DNA from: Erwinia phyllosphaerae
Lineage (GTDB): Bacteria > Pseudomonadota > Gammaproteobacteria > Enterobacterales > Enterobacteriaceae
Direction: 5' to 3'
Length of the DNA: 64,000 nucleotides
NCBI RefSeq assembly: GCF_019132875.1
Contig: NZ_JAHSPF010000007.1
Location: forward strand, 211,441-275,440
Part shown: positions 9,050-19,122 of the stretch, piece by piece
Layout: every line of letters begins with the position of its first letter
Position numbering within the stretch: the stretch's first letter is position 1
Notes under the pieces: model-generated
Told to the model about the DNA's origin: nothing
Seen by the model: only the letters and a program-made list of their open reading frames with translations
Databases searched by the model: none
Program-made: the position numbers and the translations under genes

Positions 9050-12000
9050 TTGAACGCGGAAAATTTCGCTCCCTGACGCTGATTAACTGGAACGGTTTCT
9101 TTGCCCGAACTTTTGATCTTGACGAGCTGGTTACCACGCTGTCCGGCGGAAACGGTGCCGGTAAATCTACCACGATGGCTGCTTTTGTCACCGCGCTGAT
9201 CCCCGATCTTACGCTGTTGCACTTTCGTAATACCACGGAAGCGGGCGCAACGTCCGGCTCGCGCGACAAAGGTCTACACGGCAAACTGAAACCGGGCGTT
9301 TGTTACGCAGCGCTGGACGTCGTCAATTCGCTGCATCAGCGAGTGATTGTGGGCGTACGTTTGCAGCAGGTTGCTGGCCGCGATCGCAAAGTCGATATCC
9401 GACCTTTTAGCATCCACGGTTTGCCAACCTCAATTAATCCGACGGAAATTCTGACCGAGACGGTCAATGCCCGTCAGGCTCGCGTTCTGCCGCTTAGCGA
9501 ACTGAAAGAGAAGTTCGAAGCGATGGAAAGCGTACAGTTCAAACAGTTTAACTCCATCACCGAATATCACTCGCTGATGTTCGATTTGGGGATAGTGGCG
9601 CGGCGTCTGCGCACGGCTTCTGACCGCAGCAAATATTATCGTTTGATCGAAGCTTCGCTGTACGGCGGCATCTCCAGCGCTATTACGCGCTCGCTGCGTG
9701 ACTATCTGCTGCCGGAAAACAGCGGCGTGCGTAAAGCTTTCCAGGATATGGAAGCGGCGCTGCGTGAAAACCGTATGACGCTGGAAGCCATCCGCGTTAC
9801 GCAATCCGATCGCGACCTGTTTAAGCACCTGATATCAGAAGCGACCAGCTACGTTGCTGCCGACTATATGCGCCACGCCAATGAGCGGCGTATTCATCTT
9901 GACGGCGCAATGCAGCAGCGTAGCGAGCTGTTTGGTAGCCGCAAGCAGCTGGCCGCCGAACAGTATCGCCATGTGGAAATGGCGCGCGAGCTGGCAGAGC
10001 ACACCGGGGCGGAAAGCGATTTAGAAACGGATTACCAGAGCGCCAGCGACCACCTGAACCTGGTGCAGACAGCCATGCGCCAGCAGGAAAAAATCGAGCG
10101 CTACGAAGGCGATATCGATGAACTGACCTATCGGCTTGAAGAGCAAAATGAAGTCGTTGCCGAAGCGCGCGAACGCCATGAAGACAACGAAGCGCGGGCG
10201 GAAGCGGCCGAGCTGGAAGTGGACGAGCTGAAGAGCCAGCTGGCCGACTATCAGCAGGCGCTGGACGTGCAGCAGACGCGCGCTATTCAATACCAGCAGG
10301 CGCTTGGCGCCCTGCAGCGCGCGCAGGAAATCTGCCGGCTTGGCGAGCTGAATATCGACAATGCTCAGGAGTGGCAGGAAACATTCCGGGCTAAAGAGCA
10401 GGAAGCGACCGATAAGCTGCTGCAGCTGGAACAGAAAATGAGCGTCGCGCAGGCCGCGCACAGCCAGTTTGAGCAGGCTTTTGAACTGGTTGCGCGTATT
10501 GCCGGGCCGGTGAGCCGCAGCGAAGCTTATCAAACCGGACGTGAACTCCTGCGCGACGCCAGCAATCAGCGCTACCATGCAGAGCAACTGCAATCGCTGC
10601 GTTCGCGCCTGTCCGAAATGGAACAGCGTCTGCGCGAGCAGCAGGAGGCCGAACGTTTGCTGAACGAATTCTGCAAACGGTACGGTCAGCAATATGAACC
10701 ACAAGAGCTGGAAGCCTTACAGTTCGAACTGGAAGCCCGTATTGAGCAGCTCTCCGAAAGCGTGGCGGACGCTGGCGAGCGCCGCATGGTGATGCGGCAG
10801 GAGCTGGAGCAGGTGCGTGAACGTATTGCACGCCTGACCAGACAGGCGCCGCAGTGGCTGAACGCGCAGGAAATTCTGACGCAGCTGCGTGAACAAACGG
10901 GGCAGTCGCTGGAAAACAGCCAGCAGGTTACCGAGCACATGCAGCAACTGCTGGAGCGCGAACGCGAAACCACCGTTGAGCGTGACGAAGTTGCCGCGCG
11001 CAAACGTGACGTTGAAAACCAGATTGAACGGTTGAGCCAGCCTGGCGGCTCCGAAGACGCGCGTCTGAATCACCTTGCCGAACGTTTTGGCGGGGTTTTG
11101 CTGTCAGAAATTTATGACGACGTCACCATTGAAGACGCACCGTACTTCTCCGCGCTATATGGCCCGGCACGCCACGCTATCGTGGTACCCGATCTGTCGC
11201 TGGTGCGTGAGCTGCTGGACGGGCTGGAAGAGTGCCCGGAAGATCTTTACCTGATTGAAGGCGATCCGCAGTCTTTCGATGACAGCGTATTTAACGTCGA
11301 AGAGTTACAAAAAGCGGTCGTGGTCAAAGCAGGCGATCGTCAGTGGCGCTATTCCCGTTTTCCCAAAGTTCCGCTGTTTGGTCGCGCCGCGCGTGAAAAT
11401 CAGCTGGAACTGCTGCGCGCAGAGCGGGAAACGCTGGCGGAACGCTACGCCACGCTCTCCTTTGACGTGCAGAAAACGCAGCGCCTGCATCAGGCATTCA
11501 GCCGCTTTATCGGTGGACATATCGGCGTCGCTTTTGAAGCAGATCCGGAAGCGGAAATTCGTCAGCTGAACGGCCGTCGTGGCGAACTGGAACGCGCTAT
11601 TAGCGCGCACGAAAGTGAAAACCAGCAGCAGCGCCAGCAGTTTGACCAGGCTAAAGAGGGCGTGGCTCAGCTCAACCGGCTGATGCCGCGCGTCAATTTA
11701 TTGCTGGACGAAACGCTGCAGGATCGCTACGAAGAAATTCTGGAAAGGCTGGATGAAGCTCAGGAAGCCGCACGTTTCCTGCAGCAGCACGGTACCAACC
11801 TGGCCAAACTGGAGCCGCTGATTGCGGTACTGCAAAGCGATCCGGAGCAGCACGAGCAGCTCAAACAGGACTATCAGCAGGCACAGCAGGTACAGTGCGA
11901 TGCTCGCCAGCAGGCGTTTGCTATCACCGAGGTGGTACAGCGTCGCGCGCACTTTAACTACGCTGATTCGGCAGGCATGCTGGATGGCAACAGCGATCTG

Positions 12001-13509
12001 AATGAAAAACTACGCCGTCGTCTTGAGCAGGCTGAAGCAGAACGCGCACGCGCACGCGAGCAGCTGAGAGGCCATCAGGCGCAGCTGACGCAGTATTCGC
12101 AGGTGCTGGCCTCATTGAAAAGTTCTTACGATGCCAAGCGCGATATGCTGAAGGAACTGCTCCAGGAGATGCAGGATATTGGCGTGGCCGCCGATGCGAG
12201 CGCAGAAGAGCGGGCGCGCATTCGTCGTGACGAACTCTATGCCGCGCTGAGCAATAACCGCAGCCGCCGCAATCAGCTGGAGAAACAGCTTACCTTCTGT
12301 GAAGCCGAGATGGACGCGCTGCAGAAAAAACTGAAGCGCGTCGAGCGCGACTATCATCAAAGCCGCGAGCAGGTCGTTAACGCGAAAGCTGGCTGGGTAG
12401 CCGTACTGCGCATGGTTAAAGACAACGGCGTCGAACGTCGACTGCATCGTCGTGAGCTTGCCTACCTGGGCGGTGACGAGCTGCGCTCAATGTCGGATAA
12501 AGCGCTGGGTGCGCTACGTCTGGCGGTCGCCGATAATGAGCATCTGCGCGATATCCTTCGCCTGTCGGAGGATCCAAAACGGCCAGAACGGAAGATTGAG
12601 TTCTTTATTGCCGTCTACCAGCATCTGCGCGAGCGTATCCGTCAGGATATTATCCGCACAGACGATCCGGTAGAAGCGATTGAGCAGATGGAAATCGAGC
12701 TAAATCGTCTGAGCGAAGAGCTAACCGCCCGTGAACAGATGCTTGCTATCAGTTCCCGCAGCGTAGCGAATATCATTCGTAAAACTATTCAGCGCGAGCA
12801 AAACCGTATTCGCCAGCTGAACCAAGGCTTACAGAACGTCAGCTTCGGTCAGGTTCAGAGCGTGCGCCTGAATGTAAACGTACGGGAGACGCACGCTACG
12901 CTGCTGGACGTGCTTTCCGAACAGCATGAACAGCATCAGGATCTGTTTAAAAGCCAGCGATTGACCTTCTCGGAGGCGCTGGCGAAGCTTTACCAGCGAC
13001 TCAATCCGCAGATTGATATGGGACAGCGCACGCCGCAAACTATCGGCGAAGAGCTGCTGGATTACCGTAACTATCTCTCTATGGAGGTTGAGGTTAACCG
13101 TGGTTCCGATGGCTGGCTGCGCGCCGAGAGCGGGGCGCTTTCAACAGGAGAGGCTATCGGTACAGGTATGTCGATTCTGGTTATGGTAGTGCAAAGTTGG
13201 GAAGAAGAATCCCGCCGCCTGCGTGGTAAAGATATCTCGCCGTGCCGCCTGCTGTTCCTTGATGAGGCCGCGCGTCTGGATGCCAAATCCATTGCCACGC
13301 TGTTTGAACTTTGTGACCGTCTTGAAATGCAGCTGATTATTGCGGCACCGGAAAATATCAGCCCGGAAAAAGGTACTACCTATAAGCTGGTGCGTAAGGT
13401 AATTAATAATACCGAACACGTTCACGTTGTCGGCCTGCGTGGTTTTGCGGCAGAACCCACGACCGCGAACGCCTCTGAGGAAGCGACCGCCGGGCAGCTG
13501 ACTTCCTGA
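9046..13509 (+). CDS. mukB: Chromosome partition protein MukB (SMC-like ATPase)
   Basis: SMC-type ATPase of the MukBEF condensin, 1487 residues against 1486 in E. coli. The N-terminal head has Walker [10 protein letters not shown] at about residues 34-42. Long, charged, Glu/Gln-rich coiled-coil arms flank the hinge at about residues 660-770 ([17 protein letters not shown] onwards), which is also the topoisomerase IV contact region in E. coli. The C-terminal head carries the [10 protein letters not shown] signature and Walker [14 protein letters not shown]. Start at 9046 overlaps the mukE stop. No frameshift over the full length. A terminator follows at 13575. Confidence 0.98.
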   Translation: MIERGKFRSLTLINWNGFFARTFDLDELVTTLSGGNGAGKSTTMAAFVTALIPDLTLLHFRNTTEAGATSGSRDKGLHGKLKPGVCYAALDVVNSLHQRVIVGVRLQQVAGRDRKVDIRPFSIHGLPTSINPTEILTETVNARQARVLPLSELKEKFEAMESVQFKQFNSITEYHSLMFDLGIVARRLRTASDRSKYYRLIEASLYGGISSAITRSLRDYLLPENSGVRKAFQDMEAALRENRMTLEAIRVTQSDRDLFKHLISEATSYVAADYMRHANERRIHLDGAMQQRSELFGSRKQLAAEQYRHVEMARELAEHTGAESDLETDYQSASDHLNLVQTAMRQQEKIERYEGDIDELTYRLEEQNEVVAEARERHEDNEARAEAAELEVDELKSQLADYQQALDVQQTRAIQYQQALGALQRAQEICRLGELNIDNAQEWQETFRAKEQEATDKLLQLEQKMSVAQAAHSQFEQAFELVARIAGPVSRSEAYQTGRELLRDASNQRYHAEQLQSLRSRLSEMEQRLREQQEAERLLNEFCKRYGQQYEPQELEALQFELEARIEQLSESVADAGERRMVMRQELEQVRERIARLTRQAPQWLNAQEILTQLREQTGQSLENSQQVTEHMQQLLERERETTVERDEVAARKRDVENQIERLSQPGGSEDARLNHLAERFGGVLLSEIYDDVTIEDAPYFSALYGPARHAIVVPDLSLVRELLDGLEECPEDLYLIEGDPQSFDDSVFNVEELQKAVVVKAGDRQWRYSRFPKVPLFGRAARENQLELLRAERETLAERYATLSFDVQKTQRLHQAFSRFIGGHIGVAFEADPEAEIRQLNGRRGELERAISAHESENQQQRQQFDQAKEGVAQLNRLMPRVNLLLDETLQDRYEEILERLDEAQEAARFLQQHGTNLAKLEPLIAVLQSDPEQHEQLKQDYQQAQQVQCDARQQAFAITEVVQRRAHFNYADSAGMLDGNSDLNEKLRRRLEQAEAERARAREQLRGHQAQLTQYSQVLASLKSSYDAKRDMLKELLQEMQDIGVAADASAEERARIRRDELYAALSNNRSRRNQLEKQLTFCEAEMDALQKKLKRVERDYHQSREQVVNAKAGWVAVLRMVKDNGVERRLHRRELAYLGGDELRSMSDKALGALRLAVADNEHLRDILRLSEDPKRPERKIEFFIAVYQHLRERIRQDIIRTDDPVEAIEQMEIELNRLSEELTAREQMLAISSRSVANIIRKTIQREQNRIRQLNQGLQNVSFGQVQSVRLNVNVRETHATLLDVLSEQHEQHQDLFKSQRLTFSEALAKLYQRLNPQIDMGQRTPQTIGEELLDYRNYLSMEVEVNRGSDGWLRAESGALSTGEAIGTGMSILVMVVQSWEEESRRLRGKDISPCRLLFLDEAARLDAKSIATLFELCDRLEMQLIIAAPENISPEKGTTYKLVRKVINNTEHVHVVGLRGFAAEPTTANASEEATAGQLTS

Positions 13510-13527
13510 CGGGAATAGCACAAAATA

Positions 13528-13563
13528 ATCGGCGACGGATATAGCAAAAATCAGGTCGCCGAT
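13528..13563. repeat. Inverted repeat downstream of mukB
   Basis: Perfect 9-bp arms ATCGGCGAC / GTCGCCGAT separated by 18 bases, 19 bases after the mukB stop. There is no T run, so it may stabilise the mRNA 3' end rather than terminate by itself. Confidence 0.5.
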
Positions 13564-13574
13564 CTACTCTCTTC

Positions 13575-13615
13575 AACGGCATTTGTGACCTCAACGCAAA
13601 TGCCGTTTTCTTTTC
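13575..13615 (+). terminator. Terminator of the cmoM-mukFEB operon
   Basis: Perfect 11-bp stem AACGGCATTTG / CAAATGCCGTT with an 11-base loop, followed by TTTCTTTTC. Located 66 bases after the mukB stop. Confidence 0.85.
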
Positions 13616-13678
13616 TATACTTATAACAATAGTTAATCAGGGCTATCGTTCATACAGACCCGTTAAAGGAGGCAAGGG

Positions 13679-15541
13679 ATGTTGCTGACAGGATCGAATT
13701 TAAAAAAATTAAGCGCAGGTCTGTTTTTGACACTGGTTGTTGGCTCAGCTAATGCCGCCGTCAGGCATGCGGCTACCTCAACGTCGGCTGTTCACGCGCA
13801 GTCAGAGTTACAGTCGCTGTTTGCCAGCGGCTACAAACCCTTTTATCAGCAAATGCTAACCTCGCTTTATGCTGCCAGGCATATGCAGCCAATGTGGCAG
13901 GATCGGCAGGCCATTAAACAATTTCAGCAACAGCTGGCAGAGGTTGCGCTTTCTGGCGTACAGCCGCAGTTCACGCAATGGGTGAAAATGTTGACCGACC
14001 CTTCGGTAAGCGGCATGAAACGAGATGTCGTGTTATCGGACGCGATGCTGGGCTACTTACAGTTTGTGGCAGCTGTACCCACTAAAGGGGAGACGTGGCT
14101 TTATAGCAACGTGCCCTATAAGCTTGAAACGCCTGCTATGTCTGCGATCAATCAGTGGCAGCGGGCGGTTGAGCATGGGTCGCTGGACGTTTTTGTTGCT
14201 TCCCTGGCTCCCCAGCATCCGCAGTACGTCAGAATGCATCAGGCGTTAAAAGCGCTGCTGGCAGATAACCGTGCCTGGCCGCAGCTCACTGACAGGCAGA
14301 GTCTGCGGCCGGGACAACTGAGTGATGACGTGCCGGCGCTGCGAGAAATTTTACAGCGCAGTAATATGCTGACGGCTAACAGCGATACGCCAAAACCGGA
14401 TGACGATGTGGTTCCAACCACGCCAGTGCCTGCGTCCGTAGTGGATGAGGATGCGGCAGTGCAGCCATCTTCTACGGCTGCTAATGGCGACGCTGTAGCC
14501 GGGTCTTCCGCCTCGGCTGCAAATAGCGACGCGGTAGTCAGTCCTTCAGCTTCCATTGCCGATCGGGCACCGCAGCCAAATACGCCTGAGCTAGTGGGTC
14601 ACGTACAAACTGCTGCACCGGTCAACCCTGCCCATGTCTATTCAGAAGAGCTGGTGGAAGGGGTTAAACGCTTTCAGCGCTGGCAGGGACTTGAGGCGGA
14701 TGGCGTTATTGGTCCACGCACTCGCGAATGGCTGAACGTATCGCCTCAGCTACGCGCTTCACTGCTGGCTTTGAACATACAGCGGTTGCGACTACTGCCT
14801 GATGACATGCATAACGGCATCATGGTCAATATTGCCAACTATTCGCTGATTTACTATTTGAACGGCAGTCAGATCCTTTCTTCTCGAGTAATTGTTGGGC
14901 GACCAGATCGTAAAACCCCGCTGATGCGTAGTGCGCTCAATAATGTCGTGCTGAATCCGCCGTGGAACGTGCCTACCACCCTGGTGCGTCAGGATATTGT
15001 TCCAAAGGTTAAGCAAGATCCGGGTTACCTGTATAAACACAATTATACGCTGCTTTCCGGCTGGAGCAGCGATGCGGAAGTCATCGATCCTTCGATGATT
15101 GACTGGCGGATGATTTCGGCAGCTTCGTTCCCTTACCGGATACGACAGGCGCCTGGCGCGACCAACTCGCTTGGCCGTTACAAATTTAATATGCCAAGTT
15201 CAGATGCTATCTATCTGCACGATACGCCTAACCATAATCTGTTCCAGAAAGACATTCGCGCGCTAAGCTCTGGCTGTGTGCGCGTCAATAAAGCTTCGGA
15301 TCTGGCTAATCTGCTTCTGCAGGATGCAGGATGGAACGATACGCGCATTTCCAGTACCCTGAAGCAGGGGGATACGCGTTATGTCGCTATCCGTCACCAT
15401 ATTCCGGTCAATCTTTATTATCTGACGGCCTGGGTAGCAGACGATGGCAGGACGCAGTATCGAACAGATATTTACAATTATGACCTGACTGCCCGCTCCG
15501 GTGCGCAGGTGTTGACAAAGGCTGGTCAATTATTGCTCTAG
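13679..15541 (+). CDS. ldtD: L,D-transpeptidase LdtD (YcbB)
   Basis: Periplasmic L,D-transpeptidase that forms 3-3 (mDAP-mDAP) peptidoglycan crosslinks. 620 residues (E. coli 615). A signal peptide covers about residues 1-26 (ending SANA). An N-terminal scaffold domain follows, then an Ala/Ser/Asp/Pro-rich stretch at about 233-315, a peptidoglycan-binding domain at about 321-354 ([20 protein letters not shown]), and the YkuD catalytic domain with HDTPNHNLF and SSGCVRVN, whose catalytic cysteine is Cys533. The low-complexity stretch contains imperfect repeats of a roughly 16-residue Ser/Ala/Asn/Asp unit. Ribosome binding site AAGGAGG at 13667-13673. Its partner ycbK follows. Confidence 0.96.
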   Translation: MLLTGSNLKKLSAGLFLTLVVGSANAAVRHAATSTSAVHAQSELQSLFASGYKPFYQQMLTSLYAARHMQPMWQDRQAIKQFQQQLAEVALSGVQPQFTQWVKMLTDPSVSGMKRDVVLSDAMLGYLQFVAAVPTKGETWLYSNVPYKLETPAMSAINQWQRAVEHGSLDVFVASLAPQHPQYVRMHQALKALLADNRAWPQLTDRQSLRPGQLSDDVPALREILQRSNMLTANSDTPKPDDDVVPTTPVPASVVDEDAAVQPSSTAANGDAVAGSSASAANSDAVVSPSASIADRAPQPNTPELVGHVQTAAPVNPAHVYSEELVEGVKRFQRWQGLEADGVIGPRTREWLNVSPQLRASLLALNIQRLRLLPDDMHNGIMVNIANYSLIYYLNGSQILSSRVIVGRPDRKTPLMRSALNNVVLNPPWNVPTTLVRQDIVPKVKQDPGYLYKHNYTLLSGWSSDAEVIDPSMIDWRMISAASFPYRIRQAPGATNSLGRYKFNMPSSDAIYLHDTPNHNLFQKDIRALSSGCVRVNKASDLANLLLQDAGWNDTRISSTLKQGDTRYVAIRHHIPVNLYYLTAWVADDGRTQYRTDIYNYDLTARSGAQVLTKAGQLLL

Positions 15542-15590
15542 TAATTGATTCTTCAGGTTTTACTCAACTGTAGTTCGATCGTCCTGCAAA

Positions 15591-15628
15591 ACGGGCACGA
15601 CAATCACTCCCTGAATTGCCGTGCCCGT
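15591..15628. repeat. Inverted repeat between ldtD and ycbK
   Basis: Arms ACGGGCACG / CGTGCCCGT (9 bp, perfect), extendable through CAAT/ATTG past one mismatch. No T run follows. It lies 50 bases after ldtD and may be an mRNA-stabilising hairpin. Confidence 0.5.
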
Positions 15629-15675
15629 CACGTTTCGTTGGTTGACGCCGCATTTTTACCCGGTTAAGGTTCCCG

Positions 15676-15699
15676 ACGGTGAATGTTTCCACCGTTTTT
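15676..15699 (+). terminator. Possible terminator or attenuator upstream of ycbK
   Basis: Stem ACGGTG / CACCGT with an 8-base loop, then five Ts, about 25 bases before the ycbK start. It could end ldtD transcripts or limit read-through into ycbK. Confidence 0.45.
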
Positions 15700-15724
15700 A
15701 AAACTTGCCGGGTAACACAGATTA

Positions 15725-16273
15725 ATGGATAAATTCAACTCACATCGCCGTAAATTACTGGCTCTGGGCGGCGCGGCATTAGGCTTATCGCTCCTTCCCG
15801 GACAGGCTTTTGCTTCGCTTTCTACTTCGCGTCCCCGCGTTCTGACGCTAAATAATTTACATACCGGCGAAAGCCTTAAGACTGAGTTCTTTAATGGCAA
15901 AAGCTACGATAAAGATGAGTTAACACGCCTGAACCATTTTTTCCGTGACTATCGTGCCAACCAGATCAAGAGCATCGACCCCCATCTTTTTGACCAGCTG
16001 TACCGCCTGCAGGCTCTGCTTGATACGCGTAAACCCGTCCAGCTTATTTCTGGCTATCGTACGCTGGCCACCAACAATTCACTACGTGAACGCGGTAGCG
16101 GTGTTGCTAAACACAGCTATCACACCCAGGGCCAGGCGATGGATTTCCATATTGAAGGAATTGCTCTGAGCAATATTCGCAAAGCTGCGCTTTCCATGAG
16201 GGCGGGCGGTGTAGGATACTATCCGCGAAGCAACTTTGTGCATATTGATACCGGGCCGACAAGGCACTGGTAA
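15725..16273 (+). CDS. ycbK: Peptidoglycan endopeptidase YcbK/MepK (M15-like), Tat-exported
   Basis: Zinc peptidase of the DUF882/M15-like family; in E. coli YcbK (MepK) cleaves mDAP-mDAP crosslinks made by L,D-transpeptidases. 182 residues. A twin-arginine signal is visible (R8-R9 followed by KLLALGG, cleavage near AFA at residues 28-30), so export is by Tat. The metal/catalytic pattern is H133-x6-D140 and H173-x-D175 (FVHIDTG). It sits directly after ldtD, which makes the bonds it cuts. A hairpin with a short T run lies just upstream. The ribosome binding site is weak. Confidence 0.94.
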   Translation: MDKFNSHRRKLLALGGAALGLSLLPGQAFASLSTSRPRVLTLNNLHTGESLKTEFFNGKSYDKDELTRLNHFFRDYRANQIKSIDPHLFDQLYRLQALLDTRKPVQLISGYRTLATNNSLRERGSGVAKHSYHTQGQAMDFHIEGIALSNIRKAALSMRAGGVGYYPRSNFVHIDTGPTRHW

Positions 16274-16305
16274 AAATCCTGGCGTGTCGGGATTAATGGA
16301 GCCCT

Positions 16306-16935
16306 ATGAATTATGAAATTATTCCGGTAACGGCTTTTTCGCAGAACTGCTCGTTGATTTGGTGTCCGACTACCTTACAGGCAGCGATTGTCGATCCGGG
16401 TGGTGATGCGGAGAAGATACGGGCGCAGGTCACTGAAAAAGGCGTAACGGTCACGCAGATCCTGCTGACGCATGGCCATCTGGATCACGTTGGCGCGGCG
16501 GCCGAGCTGGCGGCTTTTTATGCCGTTCCCGTTATCGGGCCGCATAAAGCCGACGCTTTCTGGCTGGAGGGTTTGCCAACGCAGAGCCAAATGTTTGGCT
16601 TCCCTGAATGCGCACCGCTAACGCCCGATCGCTGGCTGGATGAAGGCGAAGTTGTACACACCGGCGATATCTCGCTGGAAGTCTTACTCTGTCCGGGACA
16701 TACGCCGGGCCATATTGTCTTTTTCGATCGGGTCTCGCGGCTGTTGATTTCCGGCGACGTTATTTTTAGCGGTGGCGTAGGCCGTACCGATTTCCCTCAG
16801 GGTAGCCATACCGATCTGATTGATGCCATTAAGCGTAAGCTTTTACCCCTTGGCGATGACGTAACTTTTTTGCCAGGCCATGGCCCGATCTCTACACTTG
16901 GGCGCGAACGGATTTCTAACCCTTTTCTTCAGTAG
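16306..16935 (+). CDS. gloC: Type II hydroxyacylglutathione hydrolase GloC (YcbL)
   Basis: Metallo-beta-lactamase-fold glyoxalase II that hydrolyses S-lactoylglutathione in methylglyoxal detoxification. 209 residues. The dinuclear metal motif THGHLDH gives H56, H58, D60 and H61; further ligands sit in [12 protein letters not shown] and LPGHG. Located 32 bases after ycbK on the same strand. The methylglyoxal-producing enzyme mgsA is also in this window at 58664. A bidirectional terminator follows at 16965. Confidence 0.95.
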   Translation: MNYEIIPVTAFSQNCSLIWCPTTLQAAIVDPGGDAEKIRAQVTEKGVTVTQILLTHGHLDHVGAAAELAAFYAVPVIGPHKADAFWLEGLPTQSQMFGFPECAPLTPDRWLDEGEVVHTGDISLEVLLCPGHTPGHIVFFDRVSRLLISGDVIFSGGVGRTDFPQGSHTDLIDAIKRKLLPLGDDVTFLPGHGPISTLGRERISNPFLQ

Positions 16936-16964
16936 CAATATCTTCATTTTCATTAAAGACTGCA

Positions 16965-16995
16965 TAAAAAAGCCTGCCCGGTGCAGGCTTTTTTT
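16965..16995. terminator. Bidirectional terminator between gloC and aspC
   Basis: Stem AAAGCCTGC / GCAGGCTTT with A and T runs on the two sides, placed between the convergent 3' ends of gloC and aspC; it can serve both strands. Confidence 0.9.
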
Positions 16996-17025
16996 ACATT
17001 ATTTAGCTTTGCTTCAGACCTGCCT

Positions 17026-18216
17026 TTACAACACGGCGGCAATGGCTTCACACAGCGGAGCCATATTATCCGGCGTCATGCCTGCCACGTTCACACGTCC
17101 TGAATTAACCGCGTAAACGCCAAACTCTTCGCGCAGTCGGATAACCTGTTCTTTAGTCAGCCCGCTGAAAGAGAACATGCCGTTTTGGTTGATGATAAAG
17201 CTGAAATCACCTTTAGCACCTTTTTCCTGTAGCGTATTCACGAACAGCTGGCGCATGCGATGGATGCGCTGACGCATATCGGTCAGCTCCTGTTCCCAAA
17301 GCGTACGCAGCGAGTCATTACTTAGAATCGTTGCTACTACCGCAGCGCCATGGGCCGGCGGGTTGGAGTAGTTAGCGCGAATAGTTGCCTTAACCTGACT
17401 AAATGCGACGTCCGCAACGTCCGCCGTGCTGGCCACCAGGGTGAAAGCACCGACGCGCTCGTTGTAAAGCCCAAAGTTCTTTGAGTAAGAGCTGGCGACA
17501 ATCAGTTCTTTGTGACCAGCGGCAAAAATACGCAGGCCTTCCGCATCTTCTTCCAGACCGCGAGCAAAGCCCTGGTAAGCGAAATCAAACAGCGGCAACC
17601 AGCCGTTGGCCAGTGAGAGTTCTGCCAGCTTGTGCCACTGCTCAGCGGTAGGATCGATGCCGGTCGGGTTATGGCAGCAACCATGGAAGAGTACGACGTC
17701 GCCCGCTTTGGCTTCACGCAGGGCGTTCAGCATGCCGTCGAAGTCCAGCGCATGATTAGCCGCGTCATAATACTGATATTCACAGACTTCCAGACCCGCT
17801 GCCTGAAAGACATTTTTATGGTTTGGCCAGCTTGGGTTGCTCACCCAGATACGCTTTGCGCTGGTCTGGGAAGCAATAAAATCAGCGGCAATACGCAGCG
17901 CGCCAGTACCGCCTGGCGTCTGGGCCGTGCGGGCACGTTTTTCGTTCAGGATAGCGTTATCGTTGCCGAAAAGCAGCGCCTGCGTACACTGGCCAAAATC
18001 AGCCAGGCCGTCAATGCTGAGGTAATTTTTCGTGGTTTCGTTTTCCAGCAGATACTGCTCGGCTTTTTTCACGCTGGTCAGTACCGGCGTTTTACCGGTT
18101 TCATCTTTATAAACGCCGATGCCCAGATTAATTTTATCAGGACGATCGTCTGCGCGGAAAAGATCGGCTAAGCCAAGAATAGGATCTGCAGGTGCAGCTG
18201 AAATACGTTCAAACAT
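17026..18216 (-). CDS. aspC: Aspartate aminotransferase AspC
   Basis: PLP enzyme interconverting aspartate/2-oxoglutarate and oxaloacetate/glutamate; cytoplasmic. 396 residues, as in E. coli. The PLP-binding lysine is K246 in [30 protein letters not shown] (substrate and cofactor contacts) and the C-terminal [10 protein letters not shown] with its carboxylate-binding arginine are present. Start [15 protein letters not shown] is invariant in the family. Downstream it is convergent with gloC. A PurR-like sequence lies at 18281-18295, about 65 bases upstream. Confidence 0.97.
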   Translation of the reverse strand: MFERISAAPADPILGLADLFRADDRPDKINLGIGVYKDETGKTPVLTSVKKAEQYLLENETTKNYLSIDGLADFGQCTQALLFGNDNAILNEKRARTAQTPGGTGALRIAADFIASQTSAKRIWVSNPSWPNHKNVFQAAGLEVCEYQYYDAANHALDFDGMLNALREAKAGDVVLFHGCCHNPTGIDPTAEQWHKLAELSLANGWLPLFDFAYQGFARGLEEDAEGLRIFAAGHKELIVASSYSKNFGLYNERVGAFTLVASTADVADVAFSQVKATIRANYSNPPAHGAAVVATILSNDSLRTLWEQELTDMRQRIHRMRQLFVNTLQEKGAKGDFSFIINQNGMFSFSGLTKEQVIRLREEFGVYAVNSGRVNVAGMTPDNMAPLCEAIAAVL

Positions 18217-18280
18217 AGTGGAAGTCCGTTATAACCCGAAACGAAGTGGTTATTCAGGGTAACGCCAGCAGAAAAAAATT

Positions 18281-18295
18281 GCTAACCGTTTGCGT
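18281..18295 (-). promoter_or_regulatory. Candidate PurR-like box upstream of aspC
   Basis: On the minus strand, ACGCAAACGGTTAGC matches the left and central part of the PurR consensus ANGCAANCGNTTNCNT but fails near the right end. It lies about 65-80 bases before the aspC start. Regulation of aspC by PurR is not something I know to be established; low confidence. Confidence 0.3.
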
Positions 18296-18404
18296 TAAAA
18301 AAATGGGTACGATGCCGCAGGCAAAAGAAGCAGAGGTGCCTGACTGGAAAAGGGTAGCTGTCAGCTTTAATCAACCTTTGCGGCATCAAAATACCGGCCA
18401 ATGC

Positions 18405-18770
18405 TTATAGCCAGTGAAAGCCTTTTGCCATAATGCTGGAAAGACCTAATGCGACCATAATTAACGCGCTGAACATGAGACGGAAATCAGACCGCATATC
18501 TTTGCGCACGTCTCTTATCTCGTCACGAACGTCTTTTATTTCACCGCGGACATCTTTTATCTCACCGCGGACATCTTTTATCTCACTACGAACATCTTTT
18601 ATCTCAACACGAACATCCTTAAGCTCATTTCTGATTTCGGTTACATCATGCCTGAGCCAGTCGATGTGGGTTTCGACTCTGACAAAGCGGCCATGGGAAA
18701 TTTCTTCCTGCGGTTTTGCTTCGCCTGGCTTTTCTGAAAGGTTGAGTACCAGTGGGGAAATCATATCCAT
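18405..18770 (-). CDS. Six-heptad coiled-coil protein with C-terminal membrane anchor, function unknown
   Basis: I do not recognise this 121-residue protein by name, and it is absent from the equivalent E. coli interval. A short N-terminal region (residues 1-48, including RFVRVETHIDWLRHDVTEIR) leads into six back-to-back heptads at residues 49-90 (ELKDVRV, EIKDVRS, EIKDVRG twice, EIKDVRD, EIRDVRK), forming an uninterrupted coiled coil. A basic DMRSDFR and a single hydrophobic helix at about 98-116 end the protein, so it should be tail-anchored with a cytoplasmic rod. The start has an excellent ribosome binding site (GAAGGAG, 8 bases before ATG). The heptads are encoded by a 21-bp tandem repeat, a likely site of length variation. 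Coding status likely; function unknown. Confidence 0.75.
   Translation of the reverse strand: MDMISPLVLNLSEKPGEAKPQEEISHGRFVRVETHIDWLRHDVTEIRNELKDVRVEIKDVRSEIKDVRGEIKDVRGEIKDVRDEIRDVRKDMRSDFRLMFSALIMVALGLSSIMAKGFHWL
18501..18626 (-). repeat. 21-bp tandem repeat coding six heptads
   Basis: Six consecutive 21-base units inside the coiled-coil gene, each encoding a seven-residue ExKDVRx unit. Two adjacent units are nearly identical (both read EIKDVRG). Confidence 0.85.
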
Positions 18771-18946
18771 ATAAAAGCTCCTTCTCCTGAACGGTGTTCA
18801 TTTTTTCACCTTTCCTGCATGTCGGCAATACTTTTTCTGACGCTTTTCAAGGTTTGCGGGCTGGCTCGAAATATGATGAAAGAGCAGGGATTCATTGCAT
18901 GAACGGGATAAAATGATTGGCCTGAAATGCGGACGCAGCAAATGCT

Positions 18947-19036
18947 ATTAGAGGTATTAGAGGTATTAGAGGTATTAGAGGTATTAGAGGTATTGGAGGT
19001 ATTGGAGGTATTGGAGGTATTGAAGGTATTGAAGGT
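18947..19036. repeat. 9-bp minisatellite, ten units
   Basis: Ten head-to-tail 9-base units: five ATTAGAGGT, then three ATTGGAGGT, then two ATTGAAGGT, with a decayed eleventh copy (ATTGGAAAG). It lies in the 350-base stretch between the coiled-coil gene and the ompF terminator. The rest of that stretch (18771-18946) shows nothing I can assign. Because the unit is a multiple of three, a frame on the minus strand reads Asn-Thr-Ser repeats, but it has no ribosome binding site. Confidence 0.95.
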
Positions 19037-19075
19037 ATTGGAAAGCTTATGGTGCTGACAGGAGAAAGCAGACAT

Positions 19076-19101
19076 AAAAAAGCGGGGCCCGAAGCCCCGC
19101 T
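19076..19101 (-). terminator. ompF terminator
   Basis: On the minus strand a GCGGGGC / GCCCCGC stem with a 5-base loop is followed by six Ts, about 20 bases after the ompF stop. Confidence 0.9.
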
Positions 19102-19122
19102 CGATAATACAAGCGTAACGGA

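Noticed and set aside
10021..10704. 227-codon antisense ORF opposite mukB
   Set aside because: Composition mirrors the Glu/Gln-rich coiled coil of MukB read in reverse; not a gene.
18311..18387. Inverted repeat GATGCCGCA / TGCGGCATC between aspC and the coiled-coil gene
   Set aside because: Arms are separated by 59 bases with no supporting internal structure; too weak to call a terminator or operator.
18646..18801. Minus-strand frame starting MNTVQEKELLYG, overlapping the coiled-coil gene out of frame, with a fair GAAAGG site
   Set aside because: It has no recognisable content and the 121-residue frame has a better ribosome binding site and clear coiled-coil periodicity; at most an upstream leader ORF.
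18806..19075. 89-codon minus-strand ORF with Asn-Thr-Ser repeats across the 9-bp minisatellite
   Set aside because: No ribosome binding site; it starts directly in the T run of the ompF terminator, and its composition is only the reading of a 9-bp repeat.
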